Source: a virus
Strand: one strand, 5' to 3'
Virus record (IMG/VR): IMGVR_UViG_3300046511_000270
Coordinates: 1-43,399 of that record
DNA length: 43,399 nt
The notes below the pieces were generated by a model. The model was not told the origin of the DNA. It made no database searches and worked only from the letters and a program-made list of their open reading frames with translations. A program made the translations under genes and the position numbers. Within the stretch, counting starts at the first letter, position 1. Each line of letters starts with the position of its first letter. Positions 1-7,725 of the stretch are shown piece by piece.

Positions 1-59
1 CCAAAAAAACCCCCCTTTATGGGGTACGCCCAGTATTGCCTTAACCCCCCCCCCCCCCC
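1..59. repeat. Left copy of an imperfect terminal direct repeat
   Basis: This stretch aligns with 43316-43373: both read CCA(A/T)AAAAACC..CCTT..ATGGGG(T)ACGCC, then a TGCCTT-containing segment, then a long C run. I count roughly ten substitutions or indels over about 58 bases. Such differences beside homopolymers look like read noise at a contig end, so the true genome is probably circular or concatemeric and was opened here. A genuinely diverged terminal repeat is the alternative. Confidence 0.6.
45..59. repeat. Poly-C tract (15 C) upstream of the Cro-like gene
   Basis: An uninterrupted run of 15 C follows TTAA; the other end of the window has the equivalent 13-C run at 43361-43373. The reading frame of the Cro-like gene at 111 is open backwards through this run. 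Its length is uncertain because it sits at the contig end, but its presence at both ends, in matching context, suggests a real homopolymer. Confidence 0.55.
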
Positions 60-110
60 GCTAAAAATCTAGCGATTACAAAGGTTTACAGGTTACTCGC
101 CGCGCGCAAT

Positions 111-323
111 ATGACCGGCGCCGACCTCGCGCGCGTGATCGGCGTCGACCGCGCGGCGATCACCGGCTGGCGCAAAGGCGCGATGCCGCGCCGCGACAAG
201 ATTGCCAAGATCGAGGCATGGAGCGGCGGCACGATCCGAGCCGCCGATTGGTTCGCGCCGGCAAACGACGAGCTCCCGCTCGCGGAAGACGAGCCGCCGC
301 TCGCGCACTTCGCGGCGCATTAG
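111..323 (+). CDS. Cro/CI-like HTH regulator, N-terminus probably encoded upstream
   Basis: A 70-residue product from this ATG begins inside a helix-turn-helix domain (LARVIGVDRAAITGWRKG, then a GG-x-I-x-A-x-DWF stretch typical of small Cro-like proteins). No Shine-Dalgarno precedes the ATG. The same frame is open upstream to the TAA at 42-44; bases 60-110 encode an amphipathic stretch (ITKVYRLLAARN) that fits the missing first helix. Joining the ends gives an ATG at 43350 that enters this frame through 13 C. It is first gene of the plus-strand arm and lies beside the palindromic operators, so it is probably the early switch protein. Family assignment is fairly secure; the start is not. Confidence 0.75.
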   Translation: MTGADLARVIGVDRAAITGWRKGAMPRRDKIAKIEAWSGGTIRAADWFAPANDELPLAEDEPPLAHFAAH

Positions 324-325
324 GC

Positions 326-469
326 ATGGCCGCGCCGATGCAGATCATCGCCTGTCGCCGGCGTCGCGGCCGTCTACGGTGGGACCGACTCGCCCTCTAC
401 CTCGCCGCGCTCGCGCTATGCGTCGGCGCGTGGTGGCTGGTGCTGTCGGCGATCTTGCGCCGGCTATGA
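326..469 (+). CDS. Small single-pass membrane protein
   Basis: This 47-residue product starts two bases after the stop of the regulator gene. It has a basic N-terminus (residues 9-19 rich in Arg) followed by one hydrophobic helix (about 20-43, LALYLAALALCVGAWWLVLSAI), so it should lie in the inner membrane with a positively charged cytoplasmic end. The ATG at 326 is chosen over upstream in-frame codons because those overlap the regulator. The stop overlaps the next ATG (ATGA at 466-469). I recognise no family; in this position it could be an accessory immunity or exclusion peptide, but that is speculation. Confidence 0.55.
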   Translation: MAAPMQIIACRRRRGRLRWDRLALYLAALALCVGAWWLVLSAILRRL

Positions 470-681
470 CCGCGCGCCGCCGACCGCCGCTGCACCTCGT
501 GCCGCCGGCGCCGCTGCGGATCGTGATCGGCTCGGCCGAGTATCGACATCTGCTCGCCGGCTATAGCGTCGGCTTTCACGTCGAGGGGATCGACGTCCGC
601 GTCGAGCTCGGCACCCTCGAGCTCGTCGACCCGCCGGAAGCGCGCGAGTTTCTCCCGGCACCGCGAAGGCGCCGGCGATGA
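466..681 (+). CDS. Hypothetical small protein
   Basis: A 71-residue product, coupled by ATGA overlaps to the membrane protein before it and the nuclease after it. It has a basic, proline-rich start, a central beta-like region (residues 20-55) and an acidic stretch before a final Arg run. There is no recognisable motif. The support is the tight operon-like packing and codon use matching the neighbours. Confidence 0.5.
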   Translation: MTARRRPPLHLVPPAPLRIVIGSAEYRHLLAGYSVGFHVEGIDVRVELGTLELVDPPEAREFLPAPRRRRR

Positions 682-1526
682 GCGAGCCGACGATCATACG
701 TTGCTCGGCGTTGACCGGATATCCGGATTGCCCGCGCCGCGCGGCGACGCGGCTGTTCTGGCGCGAGATCGCGGGCGCCGGCTTCAAGCTCCGGCCGACG
801 CTGCGCGGCATCGGCGCCGCGGTTGGAACGGCGGTGCACGCAGCGGCAGCAGCAGTCTTTGCCGAGAAAGCACACGCCGGCCGGCTGCCGCCGGAATCGG
901 TCGCGCTCGACGCGACCAAAGCGGCGCTCGACGCGCAGATCGGCGGCGTTCTGATCCAGTACGACGGGCAGCGCGGCGCGACGCACAATCGGGCCGACGC
1001 CGAGGCGCAAGCTCTCCGGATGACGCGCGCCTATTTCCGGTCGGTCGCACCACGGGTCGACCCGATCGTCGTCGAGGAACGGCTCGAAGCCGAAGTGTCG
1101 CCGGGGCTCGTGCTCTCCGGCCAGCCGGACATCGTGGCGCGCGAGCCGCGCGCGGTGCGCGATCTCAAGACCGGCGCACGGCTCGGATCGCACGCGCCGC
1201 AGATCGGTGGCTACGCGCTCCTGGCGCGGTCGCACGCGCTCGACATCGACGAGGCCGCGATTGATTGGGTGCAGCGCGCGCCGGTCGCGAAGCCGCAGCC
1301 GGCGCCGGTGTCGGTCGAGCTCCGCGTCGCCGACGCCGAGACCGCCGCGGCGAACATCATCCGGCATATCGCCGGCGATCTGCGGACGTTCCGCTACGGC
1401 GACGCCGAGCGGCACATTCTGCCGGGTGATCCGTGGGCGTTTCTCGCAAATCCGGCGTCGATGCTGTGCTCGCCGAAGTATTGCCCCGCGCACGGCACTG
1501 AATTTTGCAGAGAAGGGAAAGAATGA
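678..1526 (+). CDS. RecB/Cas4-like PD-(D/E)XK exonuclease with a probable Fe-S cluster
   Basis: This 282-residue protein has the RecB-family nuclease signature: GQPDIV near residue 148 supplies the metal-binding Asp and DLKTG near 163-167 the (D/E)XK Lys. Cys18 (in DCPRR) and C-terminal Cys264, Cys269 and Cys277 form the split four-Cys pattern seen in AddB/Cas4-type iron-sulfur nucleases. It should degrade one strand at DNA ends to make single-stranded DNA for annealing. It overlaps the next gene by four bases, and with the two downstream proteins (putative annealing protein, Rad50-like ATPase) forms a phage recombination module. Family assignment is strong; direction of resection cannot be read from sequence. 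Confidence 0.85.
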   Translation: MSEPTIIRCSALTGYPDCPRRAATRLFWREIAGAGFKLRPTLRGIGAAVGTAVHAAAAAVFAEKAHAGRLPPESVALDATKAALDAQIGGVLIQYDGQRGATHNRADAEAQALRMTRAYFRSVAPRVDPIVVEERLEAEVSPGLVLSGQPDIVAREPRAVRDLKTGARLGSHAPQIGGYALLARSHALDIDEAAIDWVQRAPVAKPQPAPVSVELRVADAETAAANIIRHIAGDLRTFRYGDAERHILPGDPWAFLANPASMLCSPKYCPAHGTEFCREGKE

Positions 1527-2602
1527 TGGCAGTATCAGCAATGCCGGCGCTTGCCTCGCCGCGGTCGGCGCCGACGCTCGAAGCGGTCCGCAGTATGGCC
1601 GGCGGCTTCGATCTCGACGCTTTTCACGTCATGGACCGGCGCGACGACGAGCTCGTCGCCGAGGAGCTCTTGCACGGCGCGTTGTCGGCCTCGTTTGTCT
1701 ACAATTTCGAGATTTCGGGCAAACAGATCACCGGCATCAGCGTCGTCGGCGCGCGGCACCTGGCGGCGCACTATCGCGGTCTGCGACACCGGCTCGTCGC
1801 GTCGACGCAGAAGACCGGCGAGCTTTTCACCTTCACGAGCTTTCCGGCCGAAAACATGCCGATGTCGGTCTCCTGCGCCGTCGTGCCGGAGCTCGCGCAG
1901 GAACCGGACTTTTATTCGGTCGTCGTCGATCTCGCCGACATCAAAGCCGGCAACACGCTCCAGATCGAGCGGCGCGAGGACCGATACGAATACCGCCGCG
2001 ACGGCACGCCCTACGAGCGGCCGAACTATCAGGCGATCGCGCAGTCGAAGGCGTTTCGTAATGCCGTTCTGTCGATCGTGCCGCAGGACGTTCTGCTGTT
2101 GTGGCGCGAGCAAATGCTCCGGCTGAAAAAGGGCGAGACGATCGCGGTCGGCGTGTTGCAGCAAAAGCGCGCCAACGTCCTGCAATTCGCCGCGCGGCAC
2201 GCGATCGCGCTCGACCGGCGCCGGATCGAGAGTTTGACGCTCGACCAGATCGCCGGTCTCGGCGATGCCGCTCGCGACGGTGCGCTGCCGGCATTCGTCC
2301 GCGCCGCACAGGCTCTTGGTCTCGAAGTCGGTCATGCCGAAGCCGGTGCCGCCGCGGCCGAAGCTCTGCCGGAGCCGGCGAAGGCCGACGAGCGCCCGCC
2401 AACGCGCCGTGGGCGCCCACCGAGAGCGGCAAGGCCGGAGGGCGGCGACAGTAGCACCGGCGGCGAACAGCGCGCCCAGGAGCAGGAGCCGCGACCGCAA
2501 CCGGCATCCGAGCGCGAGACAGCGCCGGAAGCGCAGCCGACGTCCGGTATCCCCGCGGCCGAAGTCGTGCCGGCGCCGGCTGGTCGGCTGAATTTCGACT
2601 GA
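1523..2602 (+). CDS. Putative single-strand annealing/recombination protein
   Basis: A 359-residue protein starting at ATG 1523, with a good ribosome site (AAGGGAAAG) and a 4-bp overlap with the nuclease. Residues 1-220 look folded: GISVVGARHLAAHY near 75-88, then a SKAFRNAVLSIVPQDV-like segment near 170-190, which recalls SKA-RNA-x-IP segments in several annealing-type phage proteins. From about 270 the chain is Ala/Pro/Glu/Arg rich and apparently disordered, ending in RLNFD, like an acidic-aromatic docking tip. Gene order next to a RecB-like nuclease suggests a RecT/Erf/Sak-like partner. The family is not certain; a non-annealing accessory protein is possible. Confidence 0.6.
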   Translation: MMAVSAMPALASPRSAPTLEAVRSMAGGFDLDAFHVMDRRDDELVAEELLHGALSASFVYNFEISGKQITGISVVGARHLAAHYRGLRHRLVASTQKTGELFTFTSFPAENMPMSVSCAVVPELAQEPDFYSVVVDLADIKAGNTLQIERREDRYEYRRDGTPYERPNYQAIAQSKAFRNAVLSIVPQDVLLLWREQMLRLKKGETIAVGVLQQKRANVLQFAARHAIALDRRRIESLTLDQIAGLGDAARDGALPAFVRAAQALGLEVGHAEAGAAAAEALPEPAKADERPPTRRGRPPRAARPEGGDSSTGGEQRAQEQEPRPQPASERETAPEAQPTSGIPAAEVVPAPAGRLNFD

Positions 2603-2862
2603 TGCCGATGACCGGCTATTGGCAGAACGAAACGTCCGGCGTGCTGCGGCCCGCCGTGACGGCGTACCTGAGCGGCCGGCCGATGACCGCAATCGAGCTC
2701 GCCGCGATGCGAGCCTATCTGCGGCAATGGATCGCCGCCGGCGCAGCGTGGCGCGGACCGGCAATCGACGATCTGCGCCGCGACGTCGAATCGTTGACCG
2801 ACCGCGCGGCAATCAAGCGGTGGCTCGACCGCGCCGAAGCCGAAGGAATCGACCCGCTATGA
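2602..2862 (+). CDS. Conserved-looking phage hypothetical protein
   Basis: An 86-residue product whose ATG overlaps the previous stop (TGATG) and whose stop overlaps the next ATG. It begins MPMTGYWQNE, has a PMTAIELAAMRAYLRQWI helix near 32-50 and ends in a Leu/Arg-rich helix with GIDPL at the C-terminus. It looks like a compact all-helical protein. I have an impression of similar proteins in proteobacterial phages next to recombination genes, but no function is known to me. It could be a small partner of the flanking annealing protein or ATPase. Confidence 0.6.
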   Translation: MPMTGYWQNETSGVLRPAVTAYLSGRPMTAIELAAMRAYLRQWIAAGAAWRGPAIDDLRRDVESLTDRAAIKRWLDRAEAEGIDPL

Positions 2863-4586
2863 CACTCGACTGCAAGGTCCGCGATTATCGCGGCTGCGAG
2901 CGCGCCGACGTGATCGTCGATCCGATCGCGCTCGTCGCCGGCCCGAACGGCGCCGGCAAGACGTCATTCGCCCAGGCAATCGCCGCGGTGTTGACCGGCG
3001 AGGCGCTCTTGCGCGGCGTCTCGAAGCAAATCGCCGGAGTGTTGGTGCGCGGATCGCAAGCGTCGGGCGCCGCGACGGTGCAGACCGAATCCGGAACGGC
3101 GCGCGTCGATTGGCCGGCGTGCACGCGCCGCACCGAGCGGCAGCCGCCGGAAGCCTCGCGCTTTGCCGCCGGCATCGTCAGCGTCGCCGATCTGCCGCCG
3201 GCCGAGCGCACGCGCGCCTTTGCCGAAGTGCTGAAAGCAGACCCGACGCGCGACGATCTTGCGGCGGCGATCGGCGAGCACGTCGAGCTCGACGACGAAG
3301 CCGTCACCGCCGCGGTATGGGATCTGATCGAGCGCAGCGGATGGGACGGCGCGCTTGCGGCGCGGCGCGAGCGCGGTGCCGAGCTCAAGGGTCAATGGCG
3401 TCAGATCACCGGCGCCAACTACGGCAGCCGCGTCGCCGCGTCCTGGCGCCGCGAGCTCGAAGACGAGCGCCGGACCGAGGCCGAGCTCGCCGCGGTGTTT
3501 GAAGCCGCGCGGAGGGAGCACGAGCGCGCGGTCGGATCGTCGGCCGCGAGCGCCGCCGATCGGCAGAGGATGACCGAGCTTGCCGGCGCGCAAGGCGACC
3601 GCAACAAGGCATTGGTCGACGCCGAGGCCGCGGTCGCAGCCGCCGAGGCGGAAGTCGCCAAGGCGCGTGAGGCGCGGCGCGCGCTGCCGTCCGGCGAGCA
3701 GAGCGAGGCCGAGGTCGGCTGTCCGTCCTGCGGCACGATGCTCGTCGTGCGCCGCGGCGCGAGCTTGCTCGATCCGCCCGCCCTCGAGCTCGCCGGCACG
3801 ACGCCGAAGCTCACCGCGGCCGAGGTAAAAGAGCGCCGCATGGCACTGGCGACCGCCGATGGTCAGATCGCCAATCGGGAGGACGTCTTGCGCGTGGCGC
3901 AGCGGGCCCGGTCCGTCGCCGACGTCGAATTGCAGGCGGCGATCGACGCCGGTCTCGCGCTCGCCGCGCTGCCGCCGGCGAGCGACCACCAGGTGGACCC
4001 CGCAGCGACGCGCGCGGCGCTCGACCGCGCCGAATCCTATAACGCCGAGGTCCGCGCAAAGCGTCGAGCCGACGAGATCGCCGACCGGATTGCCGGCAAT
4101 GAGATCGTGCTCGATCTGCTCGCGCCGGACGGTCTGCGCGCTCGCAAGCTCGGCGCCGTCGTCGAGTTATTCAATGAGCGGCTCGCGTGGCTGTGCGCTG
4201 CCGCCGGCTGGCGTCCGCTGACGATCGACACCGAGCTTGAGCTCGCCTATGGCGGTCGCCGATACCCGCTCTTGTCGGCGAGCGAGCAATTCCGCGTCCG
4301 CGTGATTCTGCAAGTCGCAATGGCGAAACTCGACGGCTCGGCACTCGTTCTGATCGACGCCGCCGATATTCTCGACGGTCCTGGCCGAGCCGACCTCTTC
4401 GAGCTTCTCCGGACCGCCGGCGTGCCGGCGATCGTGTGCATGACGCTGGCGCGGCGCGAGCAAGCGCCGGACCTCGCAGTTGCCGGTCTCGGCCGAACGT
4501 ATTGGATCGAGGGACCGGCCGATGTCGCACGCGCGCTCGGCGCCGGCGTCACGGCGCCGATCGAGCGACAGGCAGCCGCGGCATGA
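2859..4586 (+). CDS. Rad50/SbcC-like ATPase with zinc hook
   Basis: This 575-residue protein has an ABC-type SMC/Rad50 layout. Walker A is GPNGAGKTS at 28-36. A long Glu/Ala/Arg-rich coiled coil (about 190-290) leads to a CPSCG zinc-hook-like motif at Cys288/Cys291. A second helical arm follows (about 320-440), then a degenerate signature LSASEQ near 472 and Walker B VLIDAADILD near 495-503. It should bridge or clamp DNA ends with ATP. No Mre11/SbcD nuclease is encoded here, so the RecB-like nuclease two genes upstream may act with it. The start at 2859 is set by the ATGA overlap. The arms are shorter than in bacterial SbcC, as in other phage versions. Confidence 0.85.
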   Translation: MTLDCKVRDYRGCERADVIVDPIALVAGPNGAGKTSFAQAIAAVLTGEALLRGVSKQIAGVLVRGSQASGAATVQTESGTARVDWPACTRRTERQPPEASRFAAGIVSVADLPPAERTRAFAEVLKADPTRDDLAAAIGEHVELDDEAVTAAVWDLIERSGWDGALAARRERGAELKGQWRQITGANYGSRVAASWRRELEDERRTEAELAAVFEAARREHERAVGSSAASAADRQRMTELAGAQGDRNKALVDAEAAVAAAEAEVAKAREARRALPSGEQSEAEVGCPSCGTMLVVRRGASLLDPPALELAGTTPKLTAAEVKERRMALATADGQIANREDVLRVAQRARSVADVELQAAIDAGLALAALPPASDHQVDPAATRAALDRAESYNAEVRAKRRADEIADRIAGNEIVLDLLAPDGLRARKLGAVVELFNERLAWLCAAAGWRPLTIDTELELAYGGRRYPLLSASEQFRVRVILQVAMAKLDGSALVLIDAADILDGPGRADLFELLRTAGVPAIVCMTLARREQAPDLAVAGLGRTYWIEGPADVARALGAGVTAPIERQAAAA

Positions 4587-5137
4587 CCGCGCGCAAATGC
4601 GGCGGCTGCACGCTCTGCTGCAAGCTGCTGCCGGTGCCGGAGCTCGGCAAGCCGGCGAATACGCGCTGCCGGCATCAAAGCCATAAGGGTTGCGGCGTGT
4701 ACCGCGGAGCCGGCTTCCCGGCCGCCTGTGCCGTCTGGAATTGCCGCTGGCTGGTCGGCGAGGGTACCGGCGCGCGTCCGGACCGCGCCGGCTATGTCGT
4801 CGACATCATGCCGGACTTGATCGCAATCACCAGTTCCGAGACCGGCGAGCGCCACGAGCTCGTCGTAATACAGGTTTGGGTCGATCCGGTGCGGCCGAAT
4901 GCGTGGCGCGATCCGGCATTGATGCGCTTTGCCGAGCAGCAAGCCACCGAACACGGCGAGGCAATGGTCGTCCGCTTCGGCACGACGCGCGCGATCGCGG
5001 TCGTTGCGCCGTCGTTCTGGGGCGACGGGCAATGGCGGATCATCGAAAACGGCGAAATCGTCGCGAGCCGGACCGGCTCGCTCTTGCTCGATCGGATCGC
5101 CGCGCAGGAGGGAAAGCATGGCGCCGACGCTCAATGA
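4583..5137 (+). CDS. YkgJ-like Cys-rich (metal-binding) protein
   Basis: A 184-residue product coupled by ATGA to the ATPase gene. The N-terminus carries eight Cys: CxxCxxCC at 6-13, then Cys29, Cys37, Cys49 and Cys54. This resembles the YkgJ/CxxCxxCC family of putative zinc- or iron-chelating proteins. The remaining 130 residues are mixed alpha/beta without a motif I know. It sits between recombination genes and the integrase. Function unknown; metal binding is a family inference. Confidence 0.6.
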   Translation: MTARKCGGCTLCCKLLPVPELGKPANTRCRHQSHKGCGVYRGAGFPAACAVWNCRWLVGEGTGARPDRAGYVVDIMPDLIAITSSETGERHELVVIQVWVDPVRPNAWRDPALMRFAEQQATEHGEAMVVRFGTTRAIAVVAPSFWGDGQWRIIENGEIVASRTGSLLLDRIAAQEGKHGADAQ

Positions 5138-5603
5138 TCCGGCGACGCTGATCTCGATCGCCGAACAAGTTGCGAGCGACCGACTGGTCGACACCAAAGG
5201 CGGGCTCTGGCCGACGTGGATGCTCTTCCCGAGTGCCGGCGCCTTCGAAGTGCACATTACGCCGTGGCGAAGCAAATTCGAGCGCGCGATCGCGCTCGCG
5301 ACGATCCGCGACCGGCTCACTACCGATTCAAACATCGACGCTTATTGCGTCATGTCGGAGGCATGGACATCAGTGATGTCGCGCGAGGAATTCGACCGCG
5401 GCGACGCTCGGCCGGAACCGCGAAACGATCCGAAGCGGCGCGAAGTCGTGATGATTATGGCGGTGACACGGGCCGGCGACTTGCAGGGTCGGATGCTCGA
5501 CGTCGTACGCGACTACAAGGGCATGATCCGGCTGTTACGCGAAGCCGCCGGCGCCGCCGGCGCCGAGCTCGGCGGCGAGCTCGCGAGAATGTTCGATGGC
5601 TGA
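5118..5603 (+). CDS. Hypothetical protein
   Basis: A 161-residue product starting at ATG 5118, with a strong ribosome site (GGAGGGAAAG at 5107-5116) inside the end of the preceding gene. It contains WPTWMLFPSAGAFEVHITPW near 33-53, a central segment (residues 90-125) and a helical, Ala/Gly-rich C-terminus ending in ARMFDG. I recognise no family. Its position suggests an early gene expressed with the recombination module. Confidence 0.55.
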   Translation: MAPTLNDPATLISIAEQVASDRLVDTKGGLWPTWMLFPSAGAFEVHITPWRSKFERAIALATIRDRLTTDSNIDAYCVMSEAWTSVMSREEFDRGDARPEPRNDPKRREVVMIMAVTRAGDLQGRMLDVVRDYKGMIRLLREAAGAAGAELGGELARMFDG

Positions 5604-5796
5604 GATCACCGGACGCGCGGCCGAGGCGCGTGCGCTCGTCGATTACGCGCGCGGGACGTTGCTGCTCGATCGGCCGCAGACGCTTACCGCGCTGTCGCGT
5701 GCGGTCGGCTTGATGCTCGACGATTTGACCAACGAGGGTCGCGAGCTCGCGATTGCGGCGATGCTCGCGCTGTGGCGCCGCGGGGAGACCGACTAG
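5596..5796 (+). CDS. Hypothetical small helical protein
   Basis: This 66-residue product overlaps the previous stop by eight bases (ATGGCTGA), an arrangement also used twice in the minus arm. It is almost entirely helical (ARALVDYARGTLLL, LSRAVGLMLDDLTNEG, LAIAAMLALWRR) and mildly acidic. No motif is recognised. Confidence 0.5.
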   Translation: MAEITGRAAEARALVDYARGTLLLDRPQTLTALSRAVGLMLDDLTNEGRELAIAAMLALWRRGETD

Positions 5797-5799
5797 CCC

Positions 5800-6012
5800 A
5801 TGTCGCGCGGTCCGCTCCGCTTCCGGCAACATGACGTCGAGCGCGCGCTGAAGGCGTTGCGTGCCGCCGGCGTTTCGATCGCGCGCGTCGAGATCGGCAC
5901 CGAGGGCGTCGTCATCATCCCCGGCGAGCCGGCGCCGAGCAGCATTGACGCCGACAAAGCCGAGCGCGAGCTCGACGAGATGGTCCGGCGTTCGGCCAGG
6001 AGGCGACATTGA
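5800..6012 (+). CDS. Hypothetical small protein upstream of integrase
   Basis: A 70-residue product beginning MSRGPLRFRQHDVERALKALRAAGVSIARVEI, followed by a beta-like VVIIPG segment and a basic tail. It starts three bases after the previous gene and its stop overlaps the -35-like element of the integrase promoter. The arginine-rich N-terminal helix could bind DNA. Its place immediately before an integrase makes an excisionase-like role worth considering, but there is no winged-helix signature I can point to. Confidence 0.5.
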   Translation: MSRGPLRFRQHDVERALKALRAAGVSIARVEIGTEGVVIIPGEPAPSSIDADKAERELDEMVRRSARRRH

Positions 6013-6038
6013 CAAACTGTCGCAAATCACGACATAAG
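6009..6038 (+). promoter_or_regulatory. Promoter-like sequence for the integrase
   Basis: TTGACA (6009-6014) is followed after 18 bases by CATAAG (6033-6038), a consensus -35 with a fair -10. The spacer contains GACA-AAC-TGTC (6011-6021) and a second CGACA (6030-6034) forming an inverted TGTCG/CGACA pair, so an operator may overlap it. It lies at the junction of an otherwise tightly coupled gene string, just ahead of the integrase ribosome site. Confidence 0.45.
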
Positions 6039-6086
6039 AGTACGCGGCTCGGCACGGCGCTGAGCCCGATTGGCAAGGAACGCCAC

Positions 6087-7157
6087 ATGCAAGTCAACGT
6101 CCGCTTTGTTCACAACTACGAGGACCGGCATGGCCGCGAGCGGTCGTATTTCCGCCGCGACGGCAAACGGATCGCGCTGACGGCGCGGCCGATCGGCGGT
6201 CTCGATTGGCAAAAGCAATATCACGCGGCGCTCGGCGGTGCCGAGCCGGCAACCGGCAAGCTCGGCGTCGGCCGCAGCGAAGCCGGCTCGGTCAACGCGA
6301 TGATCGCGCGCATGATCGCCTCGCGCGATTGGCAAAAGCTCAGTCCGAGGACGCGGCGAAACTACGGCCCGACGCTGACATTCCTGCGCGACAAGATCGG
6401 CAAGGGGTCGGTTGCGGTGTTGCGCCGCCGGCATATCGTCGACTTGCTCGCGCAGACCGCGAATGACGGCGCCTATAACATGCTGCTCGTCACGTTTCGC
6501 AAAGTGATCGCGGAGGCGATCGAGATCGAGCTTCGCGAAGACGATCCGACCGCCGGCATCGACAAGCGGTTGTCCGACAACCCGCTCGGCCGCGAGTTCT
6601 GGACCGACGCGCATATCGAGCAATACCGCCAGCGGCACGCGCTCGGCACGACGGCACGGCTCGCGCTCGAAATCGCCTATGCGACCGGACTGCGGATCAG
6701 CGACTTGTGCAAGCTCGGCCGGCAGCATTTGAGCGCGGACGGCAAGTCGTTTGAAATCATGCCGTTCAAGACGCGGAAATTCGGAACGACGGTAACGCAG
6801 CCGTTGCGCGATCCGGACTTGCTCGCCGCGCTCGCGACGGCGCCGGTCCGCGGTCAACGCGCTTTCCTGTGCACCGTGACCGGCCGGGACTATTCGGTCG
6901 ACGGGCTCGGCGACGCTTTCGTGACGTGGTGCCGGGAGGCCGGCTTGCCGGATTCGATCCGCGCGCATGGTCTGCGGAAGTCGTGCGCGGTGCGGCTCTC
7001 GCACGCCGGCGCCTCGACGCACGAGATCATGGAGTGGATCGGCGACAAGGACGAGAAGATGGTCGCGCTCTACACGAAAGCGAGAAACACGCGGCTCTTG
7101 TCCGAAAGCGCAGCCGAGAAGGTCGCCGCGTTCGCGGCGCGGAGGGTCGGCCGATGA
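6087..7157 (+). CDS. int: Tyrosine recombinase (phage integrase)
   Basis: A 356-residue site-specific recombinase. The N-terminal part (1-75) is a small arm-binding-type beta region, residues 75-165 the core-binding (SAM-like) domain and 180-345 the catalytic domain. Catalytic residues visible: Arg203 in ATGLRISDL, a Lys in the PFKTRK turn, HGLRKS with His294/Arg297, and the nucleophile Tyr329 in ALYTKA. The usual second His/Trp position reads Asp (IGDKDEKM). ATG 6087 is preferred over an in-frame TTG at 6009 because AAGGA lies a few bases upstream and the TTG falls in the promoter-like TTGACA. It makes the element temperate. Genes flank it without space for attP, so attP must lie elsewhere. 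Confidence 0.93.
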   Translation: MQVNVRFVHNYEDRHGRERSYFRRDGKRIALTARPIGGLDWQKQYHAALGGAEPATGKLGVGRSEAGSVNAMIARMIASRDWQKLSPRTRRNYGPTLTFLRDKIGKGSVAVLRRRHIVDLLAQTANDGAYNMLLVTFRKVIAEAIEIELREDDPTAGIDKRLSDNPLGREFWTDAHIEQYRQRHALGTTARLALEIAYATGLRISDLCKLGRQHLSADGKSFEIMPFKTRKFGTTVTQPLRDPDLLAALATAPVRGQRAFLCTVTGRDYSVDGLGDAFVTWCREAGLPDSIRAHGLRKSCAVRLSHAGASTHEIMEWIGDKDEKMVALYTKARNTRLLSESAAEKVAAFAARRVGR

Positions 7158-7471
7158 CCGGCATCGGACAAAAGCTCTCGGCGCCGAGCGCGCCGAGCAC
7201 CACCGCCGAGCCGGCGCCACAAGCGTCGACCGGCAAGCTGCGCCGGCGCCTACCGCGCTGGCCGCTTGTCTGTATCGCCGGACTCGCCGCCGGCTTCGTC
7301 GTTCTCTATTGGCCGGACATTGCATTTCTGGCGCATTCGGACTGCGGTCGCGTGTTCGCCGAGAGCGGCAATCAGCTAGTGGCGCCGCGCGACTCTCTCG
7401 GATGGTATGACAAGCAACGGCACGATGTTCTGATGCTGTGTCTTGCCGAAGCGCGGGCGCCGAGCAAATGA
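7154..7471 (+). CDS. Hypothetical single-pass membrane protein
   Basis: A 105-residue product overlapping the integrase stop by four bases. Residues 1-35 are Pro/Ala/Ser rich and basic at the end (KLRRRLPRW). One hydrophobic helix follows (about 37-57). The distal part contains Cys residues at about 64 and 97 that could form a disulfide in the periplasm. This N-in/C-out layout suggests an inner-membrane protein with a periplasmic domain. No known family. Confidence 0.55.
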   Translation: MTGIGQKLSAPSAPSTTAEPAPQASTGKLRRRLPRWPLVCIAGLAAGFVVLYWPDIAFLAHSDCGRVFAESGNQLVAPRDSLGWYDKQRHDVLMLCLAEARAPSK

Positions 7472-7725
7472 CCGCGGACACGATCGCGCCGGCCGAGCGG
7501 CTCGCGCTCTTGGTCCGCACCGGCGAAGCTCTTTACGGGCGGCACTGGCACCGCGATCTTGCCGAAGCTCTCGGAATCAATCTCCGGACGATGCAGCGGT
7601 GGGCGGCTGGCGATTTCGTGCCGCCGGTCGCCGTGATGGACCGGCTCACCGAGCATTGCCGCGAGCGCGCGGCCGAGATCGAGAAGACGCTCGCGGCGCT
7701 CGACGCGCGGGAGGCTGCCGAATGA
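7468..7725 (+). CDS. Small HTH DNA-binding protein
   Basis: An 85-residue product with ATGA overlaps on both sides. Residues 25-52 (HWHRDLAEALGINLRTMQRWAAG followed by FVPP) form a helix-turn-helix of the Cro/XRE type with the usual basic recognition helix. The C-terminal 25 residues form an acidic/basic amphipathic helix that may mediate dimerisation. It is probably a transcriptional regulator of the plus arm or of lysogeny. It differs from the Cro-like protein at 111 in lacking the GG-x-I-x-A segment. Confidence 0.7.
   Translation: MTADTIAPAERLALLVRTGEALYGRHWHRDLAEALGINLRTMQRWAAGDFVPPVAVMDRLTEHCRERAAEIEKTLAALDAREAAE

Noticed and set aside
1535-2812. A 425-codon minus-strand open frame
   Set aside because: Opposite the putative annealing protein gene, with no motif; Arg/His-rich shadow of G+C-biased codons.
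6009-6086. TTG start at 6009 for integrase
   Set aside because: The TTG is the first half of a TTGACA promoter element; ATG 6087 has a ribosome site.
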